This document shows positions 45,535 to 64,000 of a DNA stretch of 64,000 bases, one piece after another; position 1 is the stretch's first letter; the number at the start of each line of letters is the position of its first letter. A program made the position numbers and the translations under genes. Under the pieces are notes generated by a model that worked only from the letters and a program-made list of their open reading frames with translations, searched no databases and had not been told where the DNA came from. The DNA comes from Linyphia triangularis (lineage: Eukaryota > Arthropoda > Arachnida > Araneae > Linyphiidae), in assembly GCA_963978545.1 (NCBI GenBank), contig OZ021732.1, positions 31,154,123-31,218,122 of the forward strand, read 5' to 3'.

Positions 45535-46708
45535 CTAGCTGAATACCGGTGCTTCACTACGAAATTCTAACATGTGCAATATTTTAGCTAGTTTCGAGTT
45601 GCGGAAATCGCAGGAAGGTTTATTGCTAAGCAAAATCGAGCTCGCCTCATTCTCTGAAAAGTTCGTTGACACATGAACACAGGCTTACTTTACTTGTTGA
45701 AAGGTTCATTGCTATGCAAGCATAGACTCGCTTCGCTCGCTGAAAGGTTCATTGCTGTAAGCTTGCTTTAGTCAATAAAAAACTAATTACTACGTAAAGC
45801 CTTAATATTAGAAGTCCCTCCTCTGTCGAGAAAAAAAAAAAATCCCGTTAATTCAATAATACAACACCCCTTTAACACGTGTTTGTGAAAAGCGAAATTA
45901 GAGAACCAAAACTACTCATGTTGCAACTTTCAAAGCCCTAGGCCTATTAGAAGTATCTTTTCCTAAAAATATTAATTAAAAAATCAATTAAAAAACAAAT
46001 TAAAATTTTAACATTCTTTTTATCAGTCCAATTAAAAGGCCAAAACTACTTGTGGTGAAAATTTCAGAACTGTAGCTAAATTACAACTCGTTTGGTAAAA
46101 TATTTGTTAATTAATTAAAAAAATAAAATTAAAAAAACAAATAAAATTTTAAAATTCTGTTTTTCAAAAATCCAATTGGAAGGCCACAACTATACTTACG
46201 TTGAAAATTTCAAAGCTGCATCCCTATTTGAAATCGTTTTTTAATTATATATTAATTAATTAAAAAATTAATTAATAACGAACTAAACAAAAATTTAAAA
46301 TTCTGTTTTTCTAAAGTCCAATTAGAAGGCTAAAACTACTTATGTTGAACATTTTAGAGCTGTAGCCCTATTAGAAATCGTTTTGTAACATATTTATTAA
46401 TTAATTAAAAAAAACTAAATAAAAATTTAAAATTCTGTTTTTCAAAAGTCCAATCCTAGGGTCAAAACTACTTATGTTGAATATTTCAGAGCTGTAGTCC
46501 TCTTAGAAGTCGTTCTGTAAAAAAATTTGTTAATTAAGAAAATTAATTAATAAATAACTAATTAAAATTTTAATATTCTGTTTGACATGTATACAATTAG
46601 AAGGCCAAAACTACTTACGCTGAAAATTTCAGAGCTCTACTGCAATTTTAAGTAGGTTTCTATAGATCCACAGACTGACAGACACACAGCTTGTTTTATT
46701 ATTATAGA
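45535..46708 (-). mobile_element. Non-autonomous Helitron, family 1, complete copy
   Basis: On the minus strand it starts TCTATAATAATAAAACAAGC (46708 downward, preceded by A) and ends GGTATTCAGCTAG (45535) followed by T. Internally, in plus order, it holds about four GC-rich units of roughly 43 bp (45600-45790), a unique segment ending ACAACACCCCTTT, then six AT-rich units of about 140 bp (45890-46640). No ORF. Confidence 0.87.
45890..46640. repeat. AT-rich minisatellite, unit about 140 bp, six copies
   Basis: The word CCAAAACTACTTATGTTGAA (or variants) recurs near 45908, 46044, 46186, 46331, 46466 and 46608. The equivalent array in the copy at 56137-56825 also has six units. Confidence 0.85.
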
Positions 46709-46796
46709 TCTTGCTTTTCATTTATCTAACTATACATTAAAATACTTGTATAATAACAATGCTACCATTGGAATTTTCAGTTATTTCCGGTAGCTA

Positions 46797-46990
46797 GAGG
46801 CTCCGATAACCTTGCGGTAGAGTATCGGGCTATGACGGGGGGGTTGTGGGTTCGATCCTCGGTCCGCCAAACATCGGTATGTACCTAAAGGAGGCTGGTG
46901 CACATTTAATCTGTCGTGGCCTCAATGTCCGCTTGTTGGTGTGGTGGAGTTGGAGAGAGGGGTTTACACTAGAAGATCTCGTATTCTTCT
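46797..46990 (+). mobile_element. tRNA-derived SINE, family C, uninterrupted copy
   Basis: Head GGCTCCGATAACCTTGCGG, B box TGGGTTCGATCCTCG, then AGGCTGGTGCACATTTAATC and TGGTGTGGTGGAGTTGGAGA. I recall this body type from spider genomes. The edges are approximate because no clear duplication was found. Confidence 0.75.
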
Positions 46991-47587
46991 AGATGCTCAA
47001 AATTACTAGACGTATATGGCTGTGTTAAGCACTTTATAAGTGGCAGAAATAGACTGTAGGAAGCTGCAAACCAAAACGATAGCTATAATTATAGAGCCTG
47101 AGATGCAAAGGGGTCCAAGTGATTTTTTTTTAATAAATGGTGTAAGTAATACGTTTAAACCAGAAATATACAAAAAAATAAAAATTCATAATAGGTATTT
47201 GTAAAAAGAGCTAGTGATATATTCGTTCCAGAGATAAGTATTTGAACAACAAATAATTTTCATAGAATTTAATATAAATAAGAAACTTTAAAGTGTATTT
47301 TCTCAAAAGTTAAGAGAAGTCACTTAGACCCCTTTGCTTCTCAGTTCCTCATATTAATTTCATATACTTACTTATTTGTCTCATATGCTTATTTACAAAT
47401 AAGTAACTTACATTGGATGAAGCTAATATTACCAATGTAATTATATATATATATATATATATAAAAAACTATTTGTTTTTAGGTTAAATAAAAGCACTGA
47501 CAAAATTTCAAGTTATGTTATTACGAGCATTTGATAAAAAATATTTTGTAACCATTTCTTATTTTTATTCCACCGGTGTGCATATTT

Positions 47588-47791
47588 TTAAGTCAAATGA
47601 AGAATGCATTTAGTTTCAGTAGGAAACATGGCACATGGCCTCTGTAACATTTGCGAAAAAATATCTTCAATTTGTGACTTATCGGTCAAGTTTCTTCCAA
47701 CCCTAACTGCAGTGTTGCGCAGGGGCCGCCGCGAAATAAAGTAACTATAGTTATTTCGGGCCTGGCACAACCAGACGGTGCTCTGACTCAA
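47588..47791 (-). CDS. Possible small ORF, 67 aa
   Basis: MSQSTVWLCQARNNYSYFIS ... ending KCILHLT. The context is mildly suggestive: an AATAAA on the same strand about 20 bases after the stop, a GC-rich patch across the N-terminus, and a TATCGATA element (a DREF-type promoter word in insects) near 47870 upstream. I do not recognise the product, and chance is quite possible. Confidence 0.2.
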   Translation of the reverse strand: MSQSTVWLCQARNNYSYFISRRPLRNTAVRVGRNLTDKSQIEDIFSQMLQRPCAMFPTETKCILHLT

Positions 47792-48870
47792 GCATCTCTA
47801 AGCGATAGATGAAAATGTAAACAAACTATTCTACGAACTGGATTGTATACACGGTATTGAAATTTATCGATAGCTAAAATGTTTCTTTCTATCCTTTTTT
47901 TATTTAATTAACAAGCTGAAATGAGGAAAGGATAATTCTATAAAGTAGTGACTTTCAAATTTGAAAACTTTACTGGTAAGTTGTATCATGTTATAAATGT
48001 ATTGCTTTCAAACTTTTATAGTTTGTTAGGCTTAATCCTATCATAACTCAAACAATCTCTCATAGAAATTAAAAAAGTTTTTATTTCATAATTCTATTTT
48101 AATATTGTTTTGAAAATAAAATTTTGTAAAACTGAAAAAGTGAAATTTTAAGATGTTTGTTTCCTACTGATACAGCTATCATATAAACATTTGCTAATTT
48201 TTTAACATCATTAAAAATAGTTAGAAAGTAATTTTTCTATTTATCATTTGACTTAAGTTGAAATTATCTTTTTATTGCTATATTCGTAAACAAAACATGA
48301 TGTTTTTTTCCATGGAACCAAGGAAGGTTACAAGAATATATGATACCGATGGAAGAATAGACAAGTTATAAGAATTTATGATAAAATCTAAAAGAAAACG
48401 TAAAGGTTGCAGAAAAAGACTGGTTGCTGTGTTTTCAAGAAAACAGTATTATTTTTTACTGTTTGAACATTCAAAAAGTGCCATTAAGTGTTCGACGGAG
48501 TATTTCTATAGAGAGGAATCTGTATCTTAATGTTTTTTTTGGAGAAGAAAAAAAATCCCGAATTAAAATGGCTCTTTAAATGCAATGCTAATAAAGATGG
48601 TTCATAGTTCAAAAAGAAAATATTATGTTCACAAGTCGACCTTATCTGAAAAATAAAAAATATAGTTAACTACTTTTGATTTCAGTATTTAGTTACAATT
48701 ATTAATAATGTTTTTTTTTTTTTTTTCTTCTTTTTTTTTTCTTTCTAATATTGTGAAAGCCAAAAAGTTTGCTCGCATTTATTTGTGAATACTTATAAAA
48801 CCTATTCTTAGGGTATAATTTTTATGATTTTATTTTGACACTTATTTTCAAATCAAGTAGGTCTTATTTG

Positions 48871-49050
48871 TTTGCCCATCTGATGACTGTGTGGTTAGCT
48901 CTCTGGCCACGCATGCCAAAGGTGCCGTGTTCAAATCACGGATAAGGCATGGATGTTCATTGTGGTTTAGACTCCATCACTTTAGGCTGTAGGTCCTGAT
49001 TAGCCGTCATTTTGTATAAAAATAGATCGTTGAGCACATAAACCAACCAA
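48871..49050 (+). mobile_element. tRNA-derived SINE, family B, copy 2
   Basis: Head GATGACTGTGTGGTTAGCTC, B box TGTTCAAATCACG, body AAGGCATGGATGTTCATTG and CTGATTAGCCGTCATTTTG, tail AACCAACCAA. Target duplication CTTATTTG at 48863-48870 and 49051-49058. The tail resembles that of family A. Confidence 0.85.
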
Positions 49051-49058
49051 CTTATTTG

Positions 49059-51376
49059 CCTAAAAATGAAAATACATATTTGAAATAATTTATCATGTTC
49101 TTCTTGAGAAAATACATTGCTTAAAAATGAAATTTTAATCAGAATATTAGGTACTAGCACTTTACAATTTTTAAATTCCTGTTATTCAAAGTTGAAATAA
49201 TTTTTTTTTGTATAATAATTTAGTGTTTGTATTTTTGTAATGTTTATTCTTTTTAATTCACACTGCTTTAATGTATTGCTTGTTATGGTATTGAAATGAT
49301 TTAAGATATGTTAGTATTTGAATATATTTCAGAGAATTTTCAACCTGAATAGTCTACTATAAAAGGTTTGAATATTATTAGTATTAAAAAAAATCCAATT
49401 ATAATTTCAAGAATATGCCGCAGCGTTAATTTAAATTCCACTATCGGTGCTTTTACTTTATGGAATTAAATGTTGTGTGTGAATATTCTACAATTAAACA
49501 ACTTAACATATTGAAACATTTTATAACTCACTACATATTTTATTGAAATTATCAGAGATGTTTTATTACACCTGTTGATTACGGACTACATAGACGGCCT
49601 TTCGGTAGCGTTTTGTATAATTTTTCTTTTTAAATGTAGTACATAGTGTTTAAAGTTATAAATTACTTGAAAGCTTAAACAAATTAAAATGACATTTCCT
49701 TTGTAATAAATTTTTAAGTAAACTAATAGGGCAATGTTTACTCCATTATTATACTTCGATCATTACTTCTTATTGTATTAGAACTGTTTGTTGTTTCTAT
49801 AATTTATTTGTAAAAGACTTTGGAAGTTCCAACTCCGCCATTGCTTACAACGCGAATGCAGAAAAGCAGCAACACTTACATAGGAACAGAGTTACGATAA
49901 CAAAATAGGCATGTAAAGTGGCAGTCTTTATTGCTGACAGATTCAATTAATGTTAGGCTAGTTTCGTATTGAAACAGAATTGATTGTTGTTTTTATAATT
50001 CTATTCGTAAAAGATTTTGGAAGCTTCAATGTTTACCTTGCTAAACACGAATGAACGAAGTTACGATTACTTGAACGAGAGAAAGAGGGATGCGGCGTAC
50101 ATGAAGTCAATGGTGGCATCTGCAAAGCAACAAAAAAAAAGTGCTCCTTTACTCTCTGTGCGTTCTATGCGAGTAGGATTCGGTAATGTGAGGGCGGGTA
50201 GGTACGTGGCATGCAGTCAGTCAGAACTGCATGAAACTAACTATTGTATCTTTCATACAGCTCTGATTATATACTAGGTTGTGGTGTCACATTTTTTTTC
50301 CTGATACGCAAGATTCCCGATCGGGGAGGTAACCCCAACTGAAGCTTGGAATTTTTTAATTATAAAATGGAAATTCATAATATTTTACAAAACTTATGAT
50401 ATAAAAAAGCTAAATACTCTTAATTTGCATTTTTATTTTGTCCCTTATTTATATCAGAATACATGCATAAAGATTAATGAATTATTATTAATAAAAAAAA
50501 ATCTAAAAAAAGTACTGGTAGCCGAACCGGCTCCCAAAAAAGTAACGGTGCACCGTACAGGCCTCATTACACCCTTGATTATATATATAGCTTATTGTAC
50601 ACTAAATAGTGCAGTATTAGTTACAAAAAGTCAAACAGTCTGATTGGAAGACATTGCTTGATGTCTATAATACAACAGGTTTTAAATCTAGCGCCTGTGA
50701 ATAAGTGACATTTCGTTCCCCCTCCCCCCCGAAAAAACAAGTTTCATTGTTTTAGGGGAGTTTCCACAGCTTCAACACAGTTTATCCTCGAAAACTTTCA
50801 AATGTTTTAAGATGATTCTTGAGACAATGCGGTCATCAAACCAATTGTAATCCTACAAGACTTGAACCATAATTAAACCAATTATAATCATATTCCTTCC
50901 CTTTAAGGGTATGATCATATCTTGAAATTTACACTTTTATTAAATTTTTGGATGAATTTTGCACACTGGATCAAAATAAGAAGATAACTGGCAATTTGAA
51001 TTTCACAAATCTTTCTCCTTCCCTCTTTTCCCCCCTTTAAAAGGTATACTGAGATCTTGAGATATTCATAATAACATGAGATTAGAACCAATTTGAACTG
51101 CTTTTGTCTTCAGGTATCTTGACCAAACACAATTTAATTCCAATGTTTTGTTGCTAAGTTAGTGAAATTTACAATTAGGGTTAAGGAGGGTATATTCATA
51201 GCTTGAAATTGCCTGAACTAAATTGAACCGGGCTGTACCGACCAAAGTCTAACCACTGATGTTTGAGTTCAGACAACGCTGGGCACATCAACTGTTTTAT
51301 AATGAAAATAGAAACATCACCACAAAGCCACGATGATACCATGCTGTCCAGTTAAATAAAGAAAAGAAACATGTAA
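49059..51376. other. No gene recognised
   Basis: AT-rich with a few GC-richer patches (50080-50200). An 86-codon ORF at 50017-50277 (+) lacks any recognisable feature. The right end is the presumed DNAAF11 3' UTR on the minus strand. Confidence 0.4.
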
Positions 51377-62380
<11,004 letters not shown>

Positions 62381-62934
62381 CTAGAATAATATCGTATTCT
62401 TTCAGAATTCGATTTAGAAAATAATGCATTTATTAATTGAAAAGCTACGTAGACAAATACGGAGAAATGAAACTTTTGAGATATTAATTCTTAAAAATTT
62501 ACTATTGTACCTTTTAGTTCGTAGTGTACCTCTATTACCAGTCAAAATATCTTTCATTGAGCATTACAAGGAAACGGGAAATGTTTTGAAATTAGCCTGA
62601 TACATACCACATTCATCCAATGGGAATACTAGGTTTAACAAAAAGTGCTATATATCCCCGGCCAGTGTTCGTCAGTTAAATATTTCCAAAGAGCATTCTC
62701 ACCCACTCTCTAAATTTTAAGGGGTATTCTTAAAATTCAAAGGGAATTTTTATAATATTTTTTTTTTTAAATCAAAGAAAATTAAGTTTTTTGACAAAAC
62801 TAATAACTACAACAATAACAATGATGCATGATCATGATTTCACATATGAGAACGAAAATATGCTTTTATAATGCTTATTAAAAACACTTGATGGTTATAA
62901 ACCTTGAACTAACTTGTAACACTATGCCGTTCGG

Positions 62935-63070
62935 TGACACCACATTGGTGTCCCGTGAAACTATCGGACAAATGCCGGCGACACCTCGGAAACGATTGAG
63001 CAAATGTCGGCAGCACATCGAAAACTATCGGGGAAATGGAAGCACACTATGAAAACTATCTCGTAAATGA
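62935..63070. repeat. Short minisatellite, unit about 33 bp, about four copies
   Basis: Units contain AAACTATCGG.CAAATG followed by a GGCGACACCTCGG-like half, with increasing divergence rightward (63045 AAACTATCTCGTAAATG). Confidence 0.65.
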
Positions 63071-63074
63071 AGGA

Positions 63075-63542
63075 GAAGTAAAACTTGACGATTTACGACA
63101 TCCCAAAAATCTCGAATAAATGTGCCGTCAATAGATATAGGCGAAATGATCTGAACTTCTGAACCAGTCCTACTAATTAAATTAAAAAAAAAAATCGATT
63201 AAACGTGTATGCGACACATAGTATTAATCTACGTTTTTCATGAATTCACGCGAGAGGTTACCTTTTCCCTCTATTTTGTGCAAGAAGGCATGGTAAAAAG
63301 CCGGCGAAATACACTTAATTAAGGAACGTATGAAATTACAATTATTCCCCGTATAATCCACCAACTAATGAAACACGTGGTATCAGCAACCAGTCAATGA
63401 GTTCAGTCAGTCACTGGTCTGTGCGAAGCACGTTTGAACATGAAGGCACATGCGTAATTGGTGATTTCGGAGGGGTGATCCGTATATTGCATTTCGTTGG
63501 AAAATAAACGAAAATTTTGCATTTTTTTATGAAAAGAAGGCT

Positions 63543-63579
<37 letters not shown>

Positions 63580-64000
63580 TAGGGAAGAAGCGCCACTCTT
63601 CAAAAAACGGTTATGATGATATCTGATTTTATAAAATGGTGGATATTTAAAAAAATTTAAACATGATGTGCCGATGCGGGAATTCACGCATGAGGTTGAA
63701 ACTGATTTTCAATGCGTGTTCACGCAGATTTCACGCAATTTGGCGAACTCTGCCCCGGCACACACTAAGCACTTCAAATGAGGTAAAATATTTAAGAAAT
63801 AAATTATTAAAAATTCTACAATTAACAAATTAGCAATGAAATGGTATAGTTAATGATGTTTGAAAAATTAATACAGATAGAAAAGTTTTTATTTCTGAAT
63901 AATGTATCCAAAGTTTCATGTTTGACTTGAAATAGAAATTAAAATATAAATCGATCAGTAGATAAGGGAAGATAAAAAAAATATACTTTTACTATTGCGA
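63075..64000. other. No gene recognised at the right edge
   Basis: Contains a pure A tract of about 38 bases (63547-63578 region) and two copies of GAATTCACGC.TGAGGTT-like words (63243 and 63680). No upstream DNAAF11 exon could be identified here. Confidence 0.4.

Noticed and set aside
46797..46868. Possible functional tRNA gene
   Set aside because: The A and B boxes are present, but the cloverleaf pairing is poor and the sequence continues into a repeated SINE body.
62400..64000. Expected upstream LRR exons of DNAAF11
   Set aside because: No minus-strand segment with an LRR pattern and splice sites was found, so the next exon is presumed to be outside the window.

Overview
This is a eukaryotic nuclear window: very AT-rich, with GT-AG introns, long stretches without genes and dense, nested transposable elements (TEs). 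One tRNA-headed SINE family has a body (GCTGGTGCACATT... followed by a GTCGTGGCC-like block) that I recall from spider genomes, so an arachnid, probably a spider, is my best guess. The two spliced genes only establish a ciliated animal. There is nothing prokaryotic here.

Gene content, left to right. (1) 2609-4915 (+): an intronless ankyrin-repeat protein of 768 aa built around three 72-residue internal repeats, with a basic tail. (2) 18417-34592 (-): a complete flotillin-2 gene, nine coding exons with consistent reading phases, 425 aa. (3) 41587-42066 (+): a 159-aa orphan ORF. (4) 42956-43140 (+): two tiny candidate first exons of an unidentified gene. (5) 51377-62380 (-): the ten 3'-terminal coding exons of DNAAF11 (LRRC6 / Drosophila tilB), a cytoplasmic assembly factor for axonemal dynein arms. 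Its leucine-rich-repeat start lies beyond the right edge.

Mobile elements fill much of the rest. They include a decayed piggyBac (10649-12183), several TTAA-flanked piggyBac-type MITEs, and three TIR elements beginning CAG with apparent 6-bp target duplications (13914-15804, 30513-31832, 36451-38613). There is also a hAT with an 8-bp duplication (35806-39726) that carries two later insertions, and a nearly intact Tc1/mariner-type element with DD82E spacing (23281-25945) that landed inside a SINE. Five non-autonomous Helitrons, most loaded with minisatellite arrays, lie at 27654-29792, 39843-40648, 45535-46708, 55857-56974 and 61492-62256. Two same-strand LTR copies flank one 80-bp DNAAF11 exon. 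Flotillin intron 3 (9.5 kb) is almost entirely TE on TE.

The host genes show no functional linkage to each other. The window's main interest is the layering of TE insertions, the Helitron and minisatellite architecture, the 6-bp-duplication TIR group, and details of the two spliced genes: loss of a lipidation cysteine in flotillin-2, and a back-to-back acceptor and donor in DNAAF11.
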